A stretch of DNA of 64,000 nucleotides, taken from contig NZ_CP138995.1 in NCBI RefSeq assembly GCF_044596045.1, positions 1,116,001 to 1,180,000 of the forward strand, read 5' to 3'. Within the stretch, counting starts at the first letter, position 1; each line of letters opens with the position of its first letter. Shown piece by piece: positions 8,796-18,453 of this stretch. The translations under genes and the position numbers were made by a program. Under the pieces are notes generated by a model. The model searched no databases. It worked only from the letters and a program-made list of their open reading frames with translations, and was not told the DNA's origin. This DNA is from Flagellimonas sp947499585. GTDB lineage: Bacteria; Bacteroidota; Bacteroidia; Flavobacteriales; Flavobacteriaceae.

Positions 8796-8813
8796 TTATT
8801 TGGGCACATCAAA

Positions 8814-11800
8814 CTATTGATTGTAGCTATAAATTTTTGGCTTTTCATTATTGATGCCTACAAAAAGGAACTCTTTATCATTCTTATCTTTAAAAGGAAG
8901 AAGATGCTTGATTTCGCCTCTTACATAAAAGCCGGATTCATCATATGGCAACCATTCAAAATCTCCATTTTCGTTTGATAGCAAAACACTACCATAGCTA
9001 GCGTCAAGCCTGCTGTATTGGGGTTTAAAATCGTAATTATTGCCTCCAAGTATAATATCAATCCTGCCGTCGTCATTGATATCTCTACAATTAATATCGC
9101 AAACACATGAGAATTGCGTCTCTTTGGGGAGTCGTTTTATCTCAAAATTTCCATTACCATCATTTATTGCAATTACACTTTCTGTGGTATTTGCTTCTTT
9201 GATAATGGAGTTTTTTAGAATGTCAGAATCTAGGAGTTCATCAATGCTCTTTGTGGCATAATCTGAAAATTTGAGGTTTTGTTTCTTTAGAGAAACGAGT
9301 TGGTTGGTGAGTTCTCGTTTCATTGAAATGGGAACATCTCTATTTTCAACACTTCTTGTCACTATCTGTTCAATAGTACCATTGTCATCAAAATCGTTGA
9401 TGAACATTTTGGAAGGAGCTTCGTTTGTGCCATTATACACTGAATTACTTCCTTGGTTGCCGAGGATTAAATCAATATCTCCATCATTATCCAAGTCTTT
9501 AGGATAAACCGTATTCCACCAGCCAAGTAGACTATCCAGTGAATTAGCTAGAGGACTAAGCCTTCTTCCATTGTTCTTGAAAATTTTGGGCGACCCCCAA
9601 TCAGCGGTTAGAACAAGGTCCTTTTTTGAATCTCCATCAATGTCTGCCCATTTGGCATCTGTAAGCATACCAACGTTTTTCAAATGGAAAGCCTTACTCT
9701 CTGTTACGTCTGAAAAATTTCCCGTGCCATCATTCTCTAAAAGCAAATGCTCAGGATTTACTCCATAAATACCCGGAACACTTCTGCTGCCAATAAACAA
9801 ATCAACATCACCATCAGCGTCAAAATCATATGGCGCTATAACTGAAACATTAGTGTTAAGGCTTTTTAAGGTGTTTGGGCTTTTTGAGAAATTTCCTTTT
9901 CCGTCGTTTATATATATTCGGTTTGTGTAATTCTTGGCATCACCTGGTATATTGCCCCCAGAACCAACTACCAAATCCATATCCCCATCTCCTTCAATAT
10001 CCAAGAATGTTGAAGCAGTATCTTCAAAAAGGCGGTCGGCTCTAAACACGTCTTGTACATAGTCCGGCTTGAGTACGCCATTTCCAGAATGTAAATAAAT
10101 TTTTGCGGGATCTCCCTTTGCACCTCCTATAAATACATCTTCATTTCCATCGTTATTAACATCTGCTATGGCAACTGCTGGACCTTCTTGGGAAAGCATT
10201 TTTGAGATTAGACCTTCATAATCAAAGTCTATATGCTTGTCTTCTATATGTGAAGCGATTGATGAACCAATTTCACTTAAAAAGGGTTGTTTGTTTTCTG
10301 AATTATTTTGAAATATAATGTTAGCATCCGCTTGTTTAAGAATTAGAGAGGTATTTACATCAACACTTTTAAGAATTTGCGTCTTGTCATTTGGCCAGAT
10401 TACCCTTAAAGAATCAATCTGTTTTTTTTGACCAAGACCTATTGTCATTTCATAAGCAACAGAAGATTGAAACCCTCTTGAGGGAATCAATTCCTGCCTA
10501 ATGATTTCATTATCTGTAAAAAGTTCAACAACACTTCCTATACCGAAGGTATTGGGAACATCTCCCTTTAAGTCTATTTTAAGGTAGTTGTTTCCGTTCT
10601 TTTCAGCATTGTTTCTATATATAAAGAGTTCTTGGTTTACATTATTTACTATGATATCTAAATCTCCATCATTATCTAAATCCCCATATGCTGCTCCGTT
10701 TGAAAAACTGGGGGTGTTTAATCCCCAATCTTCAGAAGAATTTGAAAATGTTAAATCTCCATTGTTTTTAAATGCATAATTTGGAATAGGGGTAGAGGGC
10801 ATTGCATTGATTACTTCATTTTTTTGATCTTTGTTTCCATAAACGGCCGTTTGTTGCCTTGTAACGTCTTCAAAAAAGTCAATAAAATCTTGATTGGTCA
10901 AATCGTGATAAATGCCGTTACATACATAAATGTCTCGATAGCCATCATTGTCCATATCAAACAATAATGCACCCCAACTCCAGTCGGTTCCAGAAACACC
11001 GCTGTAATTGGCGATTTCGGAGAAGGAACTTCCTTGGTTTAGCTGAAGTGTATTCTGCATGTATTGGTAGTAGTAATCATTTTGGAGTTTAAGTTGATGG
11101 GTATCAAAGGTTTCGAAGGTTGTTGTGTTCTTAAGGCGCTCATCTCCTTCTGGCAACATATCAGTTACAAAAATATCTGATTTTCCATCGTTGTTTATGT
11201 CTGCCATATCCGCGCCCATTGAAAAGAGACTCAAATGATTGGCCCAGTCCTTTATGCTTTCTGTAAAAGTTCCATCTTGATTGTTGATGTATAGATAATC
11301 GTGCTCAAAGAAATCGTTGGAAACGTAAATATCCGGGTATAGATCATTATTGATATCACCAATGGTAACTCCTAATCCAAATCCGACTAGGCTTCCATAG
11401 ATGTTTGCTTCTTCACTTACATTAGTAAATATTCCATTGTCATTTCTAAAAAGCCTATCACCACCACCTTTTATCTCTTCAACCACATTCCAGTCTTCTG
11501 CTCGTAAATCACGTTTGTTTTCGTAGCCTAAACTTGCAACTGGTATGAAACTGTTGTTAAGCATGTAAACATCGAGGTCTCCGTCTTTATCATAATCAAA
11601 AAATGCAGCATGTGTAGTAAATCCGCTATCTGCTAAATTATATTCTTCTGCTTTCTCAGAAAAGGTGAGGTCTCCGTTATTGATGAAGAGTTCATTTTTT
11701 TGGTCATCACCTTTAATATTACCCGCATTACATACATAAATATCCAGAAGGCCATCTGCATTAAGATCAACCAATACAACTCCGGTGGACCAAGCTTTAG

Positions 11801-12149
11801 TTCCGTAGACACCGGCAGACTCTGTAATATCTTCAAAGGTAAAATCACCTTTATTAAGAAAGAGCTTATTCTTTTTACGATTGGCTGTTAAATAAATATC
11901 TGGAAGACCGTCGTTATTTATGTCTCCTATTGCAACGCCACCACCGTTATAAAAATTACGGTATAGAAAAATATTAAAATCCTCTTCGTTTTCTATGGTA
12001 TTGATAAATGATATTCCTGTTTGGGTACTATCCAATGCAGTGAAAAGATGGTTGTGAGAATCAACATTTTCTTCTGTCTTCTTTTTTGAACAGGAAATAA
12101 CGGTTAAAATGATGAGGAATAGAAAATAACGAAGAAGTCTATTTAGCAT
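8814..12149 (-). CDS. VCBS/FG-GAP repeat lipoprotein with ASPIC/UnbV domain
   Basis: A 1111-residue exported lipoprotein: signal peptide with lipobox Cys20 (TVISC), then many FG-GAP/VCBS repeats marked by recurring D-N-D-G/D-D-G calcium-loop motifs such as GDINNDGLPDIY, a central ASPIC/UnbV segment (around LRVIWPNDKTQIL), then more repeats. Such beta-propeller proteins often accompany SusC/SusD pairs in Flavobacteriia and are thought to be surface accessory proteins; their biochemical role is not established. It lies 211 bp downstream of SusD, same strand, beyond a terminator-like hairpin, so its expression may be partial read-through or from its own promoter. Confidence 0.85.
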   Translation of the reverse strand: MLNRLLRYFLFLIILTVISCSKKKTEENVDSHNHLFTALDSTQTGISFINTIENEEDFNIFLYRNFYNGGGVAIGDINNDGLPDIYLTANRKKNKLFLNKGDFTFEDITESAGVYGTKAWSTGVVLVDLNADGLLDIYVCNAGNIKGDDQKNELFINNGDLTFSEKAEEYNLADSGFTTHAAFFDYDKDGDLDVYMLNNSFIPVASLGYENKRDLRAEDWNVVEEIKGGGDRLFRNDNGIFTNVSEEANIYGSLVGFGLGVTIGDINNDLYPDIYVSNDFFEHDYLYINNQDGTFTESIKDWANHLSLFSMGADMADINNDGKSDIFVTDMLPEGDERLKNTTTFETFDTHQLKLQNDYYYQYMQNTLQLNQGSSFSEIANYSGVSGTDWSWGALLFDMDNDGYRDIYVCNGIYHDLTNQDFIDFFEDVTRQQTAVYGNKDQKNEVINAMPSTPIPNYAFKNNGDLTFSNSSEDWGLNTPSFSNGAAYGDLDNDGDLDIIVNNVNQELFIYRNNAEKNGNNYLKIDLKGDVPNTFGIGSVVELFTDNEIIRQELIPSRGFQSSVAYEMTIGLGQKKQIDSLRVIWPNDKTQILKSVDVNTSLILKQADANIIFQNNSENKQPFLSEIGSSIASHIEDKHIDFDYEGLISKMLSQEGPAVAIADVNNDGNEDVFIGGAKGDPAKIYLHSGNGVLKPDYVQDVFRADRLFEDTASTFLDIEGDGDMDLVVGSGGNIPGDAKNYTNRIYINDGKGNFSKSPNTLKSLNTNVSVIAPYDFDADGDVDLFIGSRSVPGIYGVNPEHLLLENDGTGNFSDVTESKAFHLKNVGMLTDAKWADIDGDSKKDLVLTADWGSPKIFKNNGRRLSPLANSLDSLLGWWNTVYPKDLDNDGDIDLILGNQGSNSVYNGTNEAPSKMFINDFDDNGTIEQIVTRSVENRDVPISMKRELTNQLVSLKKQNLKFSDYATKSIDELLDSDILKNSIIKEANTTESVIAINDGNGNFEIKRLPKETQFSCVCDINCRDINDDGRIDIILGGNNYDFKPQYSRLDASYGSVLLSNENGDFEWLPYDESGFYVRGEIKHLLPFKDKNDKEFLFVGINNEKPKIYSYNQ

Positions 12150-12306
12150 CGGATTTAGAATAAGTTTGATTGATTTAATTATTATTAGTTTACCGTTTAA
12201 AACTTACGGTTAAGAAGAAACCCAAATATATTTATGTCAATTCGAATGTAATTAATTAGCATCTATTTTCATAACAGTTGACTGAAATTAACTAAAGTGT
12301 ATAATG

Positions 12307-12336
12307 AAAAAAGAGGGCAATTATATGCCCTCTTTT
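12307..12336 (-). terminator. Intrinsic terminator after the SusC/SusD operon
   Basis: A perfect stem AGAGGGCA/TGCCCTCT with a short AT loop, flanked by A-rich and T-rich tracts on both sides, lies 25 bp past the SusD stop. On the minus strand the stem is followed by a T run, so it can terminate susCD transcripts; the symmetry makes it potentially bidirectional. Confidence 0.75.
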
Positions 12337-12360
12337 AAAATTAAATATATTGATAAACTA

Positions 12361-13986
12361 CTAGTAACCGTCGTTTTGAATCAAATTTGGATTAGTCGCC
12401 AAAGCAGCTGCTGGAATAGGAAATTTAACCCTAAATGCATCTGTAACGTTTTTCATTTCCCAAGTGCCTGAAGCAAAGGTTCCAAAACGTAGTTGAACTG
12501 CTCTTCTACCCCCCATTACTCCTTCGGAATTCAGTTCTCTAGCGATGATATCTGGCATGTCATCTAAAGTGACACTTCCTAACGGTGCCGCACCTGCTCG
12601 CTCTCGTATGGCGTTTACATCGGCAAGAGCTGACGGCCCACCAGTACCACCTCTTAGGGTGGCTTCAGCACGCATTAAGATGGCATCTGCAAAACGTATC
12701 CAAGTAAAATCCCTAAAGGTATCTCCGGGTAGATTTCCATCTGCAGCCCGTTGAGGATTTTTAACGATTCGAATACCGTTTCGTTCATTGTTCACTTCTA
12801 AATTGGTGAGAATAACGTCCTCATATACCAGAGGATTCTCTTGTCTATCCGTAAGGTTATTGCCGCTAACGTTTCGTTGTTGCCCCCTGATATAACCGGT
12901 AGATACACCAGCTACTTCCTCACCTGGAAGTCCAAGTCGTGCATCCTGAGCTACATCATCTGTACCAAAAAGTCTAAAGGTTTCTGTAAGCGTAACAAAA
13001 CCGTTCCAACCCCCTTGATTAGGGTGTAGTTGATTATACATACGGGTTCTTACGTCACCTTCAAGCATAAAAATTACTTCTTGATTGGTATTATTGGCAG
13101 GATCCCAGATATCAAAATAACTTTCATCATTATCAGGATCAGCAGCTCCGATACCGTCCAGCTGGAAGCCTAGTGCTTCTATTGCATTGATGTCTGAAAT
13201 GACCTGAGTCATATCTCCTTCTGAGCCTACAAGGTGAATAGCATTTAACTGCACCCTAGCTCTTAAGAAACGCGCGAATGCCTCTCCTACCCCAGACAAA
13301 GTTCCAGCTCTATCTGCTCCTGAATCTGCAGGCCTCAAAGATACATTGGGACCATTGGAGGAAAGGTTTCCGCTGGAAATGGCTGTATTCAAATCATCCA
13401 AAATAAAGGCAAAAGCCTCTTGAGCGGATAATACTGTAGGGTCCACACCTGGACCATCATCCACGCCCCTGATTGGTACTTGGCCAAAGAAATCCAGTAT
13501 AGAATATACATGAAACGCACGTATAACTTGAGCTTGAGCTAATTCACTAGGATTCGCGCTGGAACGTGAATCTATCAACTGATTTGCGCGAAATGTTGCT
13601 GCATTATGCCTATTCCAAGCTTGTAGTACGTAAAAGTGATTGGGATCCCAGGTATGGTTGTGCAACGCACGCCAAACCCCATTATCGCCCCAGTCGGCAC
13701 CCCTGGTCAATACGGCGATATTTTCTGCGGATACCTCCATGAGCGCATATGAGCTTTCTTGGGAATCTTGACGGAAAAGCCCTACCCCATCACTGTCACC
13801 ACTGGTATAGAGGGCCTCAAGGCTCGCTGAGGCGCTTACCACCCCAGTGAAGCTACCGCCTGATTCACTGGAAACGGAATCCTGAAAGTTGGGTTCCAGG
13901 TCTGTACACGCTTGGAAAGTCACTAAAAGTAAACCGGCACCAAGTGTTTTAATCAATTTGTTCTGTATAAAATCTTTTTTCATCAT
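12361..13986 (-). CDS. susD: SusD/RagB-family surface glycan-binding lipoprotein
   Basis: A 541-residue SusD-type protein: lipoprotein signal (LLLVTFQAC, acylated Cys about residue 27), the TPR-like helical body with the family sequence around FRANQLIDSR, and the conserved C-terminal end (FRVKFPIPAAAL-type) of SusD proteins. It caps the SusC channel at the cell surface and helps capture ligand. It follows SusC by 9 bp, a normal susCD operon. Either of the first two ATGs can be used. The ligand is unknown; candidates are alpha-glucans, from the adjacent GH65/GH13 genes, or a sulfosugar glycoside. Confidence 0.9.
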   Translation of the reverse strand: MMKKDFIQNKLIKTLGAGLLLVTFQACTDLEPNFQDSVSSESGGSFTGVVSASASLEALYTSGDSDGVGLFRQDSQESSYALMEVSAENIAVLTRGADWGDNGVWRALHNHTWDPNHFYVLQAWNRHNAATFRANQLIDSRSSANPSELAQAQVIRAFHVYSILDFFGQVPIRGVDDGPGVDPTVLSAQEAFAFILDDLNTAISSGNLSSNGPNVSLRPADSGADRAGTLSGVGEAFARFLRARVQLNAIHLVGSEGDMTQVISDINAIEALGFQLDGIGAADPDNDESYFDIWDPANNTNQEVIFMLEGDVRTRMYNQLHPNQGGWNGFVTLTETFRLFGTDDVAQDARLGLPGEEVAGVSTGYIRGQQRNVSGNNLTDRQENPLVYEDVILTNLEVNNERNGIRIVKNPQRAADGNLPGDTFRDFTWIRFADAILMRAEATLRGGTGGPSALADVNAIRERAGAAPLGSVTLDDMPDIIARELNSEGVMGGRRAVQLRFGTFASGTWEMKNVTDAFRVKFPIPAAALATNPNLIQNDGY

Positions 13987-13995
13987 TTCTTTTTT

Positions 13996-16995
13996 TTAAA
14001 AACTTGCATTAACACCTAGCGAAAAAGTAGTAGGTCTTGGATAAGAGGTCAAATCAATTCCTAAGGAAGGTAAATTATTTAACGTTCTATCTGTTGAGAT
14101 TTCAGGGTCTTGGCCTGAATAATCAGTAATCACAAACAAATTCTGCGCATTAAGGAACAATCTTAAACTACTAAATGCACTATCTTCTCCCACATTAAAG
14201 TTGTGGCCTAAAGTTACGTTTTGTAATCTTAAAAACGACCCATCTTCTACAAACCTTGAAGAAACCGATTGAGGATTAAAAGGATTTTCAACGCCAACCA
14301 ATGGTAGTGTGTCCGCAAATACATTTCTACCTTGAGATAGGTTAGGAATAGTGGAGAATGCATTTCTGGTATTATTGTAAATGGATTGGCCAAACTGCCC
14401 GTTGAAGAACAAGCTCAAGTCCCAATTTTTAAAACTAAAATTATTGGTAAAGCCTAAAGAAAAATCAGGTAAAGCACTTTCTCCAATAAAAATCTGAGCA
14501 CCTTCGCTGCCAAAAATATTACCTCCATTCTCATCCAAGCCTTGCCAATCTCTAGTAAAGAAGCTAAACAAAGGTTGGTTGTTGGCCAAACGTTGTGAAA
14601 AAGCTCTAGATAGACCAGGTCCGTTGATTTGCCCAGCATCTATTTCCGGTCCAACATAGTTCTCTAGAATATTATCCGTATACGTAATATTAAAGTTCAA
14701 ATCCCAAGAAAAATCTTCGGTCTGTACTGGAATGGCATTAATAGTAAATTCTACACCTTCGTTCACAATATCCCCATCCACGTTAGCAAAAACAAAAGGC
14801 TGCGGAGCTGGCTGCGCACTATTTACTTGCAATAGGAATTGTGAAGTCGTTCTTTTGAAATAGTTTACAGATCCTGAAATCCGATTATCCAAAATACCAT
14901 AATCCACACCAATACTTAATTGCTCATTTTCTTCCCATTGAAGATCAGGTTCATCGAAAGCCACATCTCCTATAGCCCCGGGATCATTCTGATTACCAAC
15001 GCCAATACGTTGTCTTGACGAAAATTGGTTAGAACCTAAACCTTCTTGGTTACCGGTAACACCCCAGTTGGCACGTAGTTTGAAAGTGTCAAAAAACTCT
15101 GGGAACCATTCCTCTTGATCAAGAGCCCAAGAAGCTCCAAAGGCACCAAAAGTACCATATTGGTTGTTTTCACCAAATCGGGAAGAACCATCGATTCTTA
15201 CAGTACCAGAGAAATTAAATTTATTATTCAACGAATAGTTTGTTCTAAAGAAGAACGATTGCAACTCATCCCTTTCAAGGGAAGTGTTTGCAGCAAATTG
15301 TTGTGCTCCGGCAATGTTGTTAATCATCTGAAACAAATCGATAGTTTCAAAATTGAAAGCACGGAGGGTAATGGCTTCATTTACAAACTCTTGGTAGGAA
15401 TGTCCAAGCACAACATCCAACACATCGTCACCAAATTCTTTATTATAATTTAAATAGGATTCCCAGGTGGTATTGGTCAAATCAATTTCATCCAAGTTGG
15501 CTCTACCATTATCTAAAGTTCCATTGGCAGCGAAATTCCTTGATTCCGCAGAAGCGGCGGAAGATGTAGATTTATCAAGACCTACCAAGGTATTGATGGT
15601 TAAGTTATCCGTTATTCTATATTGTGCCGACACATTAATAAGAGCCCGCAATGTGCTAGAGGTTGCGCGAGTCAACTCTAAAAGTGCTAACGGATTCCTT
15701 CTTTCATTGGATGGCTGGAAGAATCCACCTATAAATCCCTGATCCCTCGTGCCCGATCCAGTCAAAGGTTGAGTGGGATCAAAACCAATGGAAGCTGAGA
15801 GTAAATCACCCCTTGCATTTGGGTTATTTGTTATTGGGGGTCTTTGGGACTCAATATTAGAAATGGTAGCTTGTGTGCTCAATTTTAACTTATTATCAAA
15901 AAAGCGTTGTGTTGCATTAAATCGAGCGGTCAACCTATCAAACGTACTGTCTTCCACTTCTCCTTCTTGATCTTGATAACCCATGGAAATCCTGTAATTT
16001 CCGTTCTCACCTCCTCCTCCATAAGCTATATTGTAGTTTTGGGTAAAAGATGTGCGAAATATTTCATCGTAAGTATCTGTATTGAACCCACCGTCAACAA
16101 AAGTACCGCCCGAGATTATATTCTGTGCATCTAAGAATTGTTCCCTTGAAAGCACTTCTGGACGATTACCAATATATCCCACTGAGAAAGTAGAAGAAAA
16201 TTCCAATACATCCCGTCCTGAGGTACCGGATTTTGTGGTGATGAGAACAACTCCATTCGCACCTCTTGAACCATAAATAGCAGTTGAGGCTGCATCCTGA
16301 AGTATGTCAATACTAGCAATATCATTTGGGTTTAAGAAACTCAAAGGATCCAAAGAACCAGAGCTTCCAATATCAGAACCTCCACCAGTATTAGGATCAG
16401 AACCTCCACCAGTAGCAGCACTGGTATTGGCCCCGTTTAATGGTACACCGTCAACTACAAAAAGTGGATTGTTATTAGAACGCACTGAAGCGGTACCCCT
16501 AACCCTTACGTTAACAGCAGCACCTGGCTCACCACTAGTAGTGGAAATCTGTACACCGGCCGTTTTACCTTGTATCAATTGTTGCGGATTTACAATGACA
16601 CCCTTGTTAAACTCTTCTGCTTTGACGCTTTCCACAGCACCGACAGTACTTCTTTTGGTAGTTGTACCATAACCAACAACAACAACTTCATCCAATTCAT
16701 TGGCATCTTCCTGTAAAACAACATTAATTGTTGTTTGTCCATTTACAGCAATCTCTTGTGATGAGAAACCGATGTAACTAAAAACGATAGCTGCATCAGC
16801 AGCGACATCATTTATGGTATAGTTACCGTCAAAATCAGTCTGCGTACCATTGGTTGTTCCTTTGACAACAACACTAGCTCCTGGTAAGGGACCGTTTGCA
16901 TCCGAAACAGTACCAGATACTGTCTGAGCCTTCGCTAAACCAAAGCACACGAATGCACCCAATAGCAAAAAGCTTTTTAGTAGCGTAATCTTCAT
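13996..16995 (-). CDS. susC: SusC/RagA-family TonB-dependent outer-membrane transporter
   Basis: A 999-residue TonB-dependent receptor: signal peptide (to about residue 23), a carboxypeptidase-D-like regulatory domain (GTVSDANGPLPGASVVVKGT), the SusC plug with QLIQGKTAGVQI and IYGSRGANGVVLITTK, and a long beta-barrel ending in an aromatic residue (VNASF). It imports oligosaccharides or similar ligands through the outer membrane with TonB energy. It starts the minus-strand susCD operon, divergent from the second LacI gene, with a CG-centred operator in between. The barrel does not reveal its substrate. Confidence 0.93.
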   Translation of the reverse strand: MKITLLKSFLLLGAFVCFGLAKAQTVSGTVSDANGPLPGASVVVKGTTNGTQTDFDGNYTINDVAADAAIVFSYIGFSSQEIAVNGQTTINVVLQEDANELDEVVVVGYGTTTKRSTVGAVESVKAEEFNKGVIVNPQQLIQGKTAGVQISTTSGEPGAAVNVRVRGTASVRSNNNPLFVVDGVPLNGANTSAATGGGSDPNTGGGSDIGSSGSLDPLSFLNPNDIASIDILQDAASTAIYGSRGANGVVLITTKSGTSGRDVLEFSSTFSVGYIGNRPEVLSREQFLDAQNIISGGTFVDGGFNTDTYDEIFRTSFTQNYNIAYGGGGENGNYRISMGYQDQEGEVEDSTFDRLTARFNATQRFFDNKLKLSTQATISNIESQRPPITNNPNARGDLLSASIGFDPTQPLTGSGTRDQGFIGGFFQPSNERRNPLALLELTRATSSTLRALINVSAQYRITDNLTINTLVGLDKSTSSAASAESRNFAANGTLDNGRANLDEIDLTNTTWESYLNYNKEFGDDVLDVVLGHSYQEFVNEAITLRAFNFETIDLFQMINNIAGAQQFAANTSLERDELQSFFFRTNYSLNNKFNFSGTVRIDGSSRFGENNQYGTFGAFGASWALDQEEWFPEFFDTFKLRANWGVTGNQEGLGSNQFSSRQRIGVGNQNDPGAIGDVAFDEPDLQWEENEQLSIGVDYGILDNRISGSVNYFKRTTSQFLLQVNSAQPAPQPFVFANVDGDIVNEGVEFTINAIPVQTEDFSWDLNFNITYTDNILENYVGPEIDAGQINGPGLSRAFSQRLANNQPLFSFFTRDWQGLDENGGNIFGSEGAQIFIGESALPDFSLGFTNNFSFKNWDLSLFFNGQFGQSIYNNTRNAFSTIPNLSQGRNVFADTLPLVGVENPFNPQSVSSRFVEDGSFLRLQNVTLGHNFNVGEDSAFSSLRLFLNAQNLFVITDYSGQDPEISTDRTLNNLPSLGIDLTSYPRPTTFSLGVNASF

Positions 16996-17367
16996 AAATA
17001 ATTAATTTTAAGTTTAGTTAATTTTAATTCAAGTGTTAAACATATATAAAAAAAGTGTTAATCTAAATTTAAGTATAGTGCAAGATCAAACGAAAACGGT
17101 TTCGTGTTGATAACTTTGAATTGTGAAAGGTTGACAAAACTAAAAGAGTTAATTTATTTAAATCACAATATATTCATCAAGAATTGATGAAATTCACAAT
17201 ATATGGACTAATATACTATTTTTATTTTTTAGGGAAGGTTAACTTCTTTATAAGAGTTTTTGTAAACTTTAAGGTAGTTTTTGTTAAAAAGATTCATTTG
17301 AATAACTTGCTTGTCTTTATTGAGTAATTTCCATAGCCAAATTAACTAGACTAAATCTTCAACATAC
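16996..17367. other. Divergent intergenic region between susC and the second LacI gene
   Basis: This 372 bp stretch has no convincing ORF. It is very AT-rich and should hold the promoters for susC (leftward) and lacI (rightward). The only clear signal I see is the CG-centred palindrome at 17090-17105, listed separately. No hairpin with a T tract or riboswitch-like structure stood out. Confidence 0.7.
17090..17105. promoter_or_regulatory. LacI-family operator of the SusCD/GH65 module
   Basis: ACGAAAACGGTTTCGT is palindromic around the central CG with one mismatched pair. Its half-site differs clearly from the TGTAAACG half-site of the sulfosugar operators, so it most likely serves the LacI encoded next to it (17368-18387). 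It lies about 95 bp upstream of the susC start. Confidence 0.7.
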
Positions 17368-18387
17368 TTGAAAGCAAAGATTACATTAAAGGATATCGCC
17401 AGAGAACTTGAGGTCTCTATTTCTACTGTTTCTAAGGCTTTAAAGAACAGCGAAGAGATAAGTAGGGATACAAAAGAAAAAATTCAGGCATTTGCCAAAT
17501 TGTATAACTACAAACCAAACAACATCGCCATAAGTCTTAAGAACAAAAGGACTAAAAATATAGGTGTGGTTATCCCTGCAATTGTACATCACTTTTTTAC
17601 TACCGTGATTAGAGGCATTGAGAAATACGCAAATGCTAAAGGCTACAATGTTATTGTATGTCTTTCAGAAGAATCCTTTGATAAAGAAGTCATTAATATG
17701 GAAATGCTTGCAAATGGCAGTATTGATGGTTTTATAATGTCTTTATCTTCTGAAACACAGCAAAAAGGGGATTATAATCATTTAAAAGAAGTTACCGAGC
17801 AGGGAATACCTGTTGTACTCTTTGATCGTATTACAAATGAAGTTAATTGCGATAAGGTAATTATTGATGATCAGCTGGGCGCATATCTGGCTACTAAAAA
17901 GCTAATAGAACAAGGAAGAAAAAAAATAGCATTGATTACCACGGATGATTATTTAAGCGTAAGCAAGGCAAGAACTGAAGGCTATAGAAAAGCCCTTTCC
18001 GAAAGCGCCCTAGATGTAGATGAATCAAGAATATTGAAACTGTCATCAATGGAAATGGATGAGAAAAGCATCGGAGATTTTTTTGATACACATGAGGTAG
18101 ACGCTGTCCTTTGTGTAAATGAAATATTCACGGTCTTTAGTATGAAATTGGTCCAAGAAAAAGGACTTAACATTCCCAAAGACATATCATTTATTGGCTT
18201 TACTGATGGATTGCTTTCCAAATATGCAAACCCTAGTCTTACCGTTGTTGCCCAACATGGCGAAAAAATGGGTGAGATTTCAGCACAAATGTTAATTGAT
18301 AAAGTGGAAAGCGAAAATGAAGAGGAAACGTTCCACACTAAAATTTTGGAACCTACATTGGTAATCAGGGATTCTACAATTAACTAA
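17368..18387 (+). CDS. LacI-family transcriptional regulator of the SusCD/glucan module
   Basis: A 339-residue LacI protein with HTH ITLKDIARELEVSISTVSKALK, a standard hinge and a sugar-binding effector domain ending in the usual LEPTLVIRDST. The start is TTG 17368: the upstream in-frame stop at 17347 leaves no ATG, and MKAKITLKDIA is the family-typical N-terminus. It is divergent from susC and followed 66 bp later by the GH65 gene. It probably responds to maltose-like sugars and regulates both directions through the palindrome at 17090-17105; the ligand is inferred only from context. Confidence 0.88.
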   Translation: MKAKITLKDIARELEVSISTVSKALKNSEEISRDTKEKIQAFAKLYNYKPNNIAISLKNKRTKNIGVVIPAIVHHFFTTVIRGIEKYANAKGYNVIVCLSEESFDKEVINMEMLANGSIDGFIMSLSSETQQKGDYNHLKEVTEQGIPVVLFDRITNEVNCDKVIIDDQLGAYLATKKLIEQGRKKIALITTDDYLSVSKARTEGYRKALSESALDVDESRILKLSSMEMDEKSIGDFFDTHEVDAVLCVNEIFTVFSMKLVQEKGLNIPKDISFIGFTDGLLSKYANPSLTVVAQHGEKMGEISAQMLIDKVESENEEETFHTKILEPTLVIRDSTIN

Positions 18388-18453
18388 ATTTGTCAAAACC
18401 TTTACAGGGAAAGGGGATATCTAAAATTACTCACCAAGTTTTACTTTTTTTCA

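Noticed and set aside
15115..15742. Open frames on the plus strand inside susC
   Set aside because: They are antisense shadows of the long SusC reading frame with no signal, motif or plausible start context.
17090..17105. Third member of the sulfosugar LacI operator set
   Set aside because: Its half-site ACGAAAACG differs from TGTAAACG at several positions and it lies next to a separate LacI gene.
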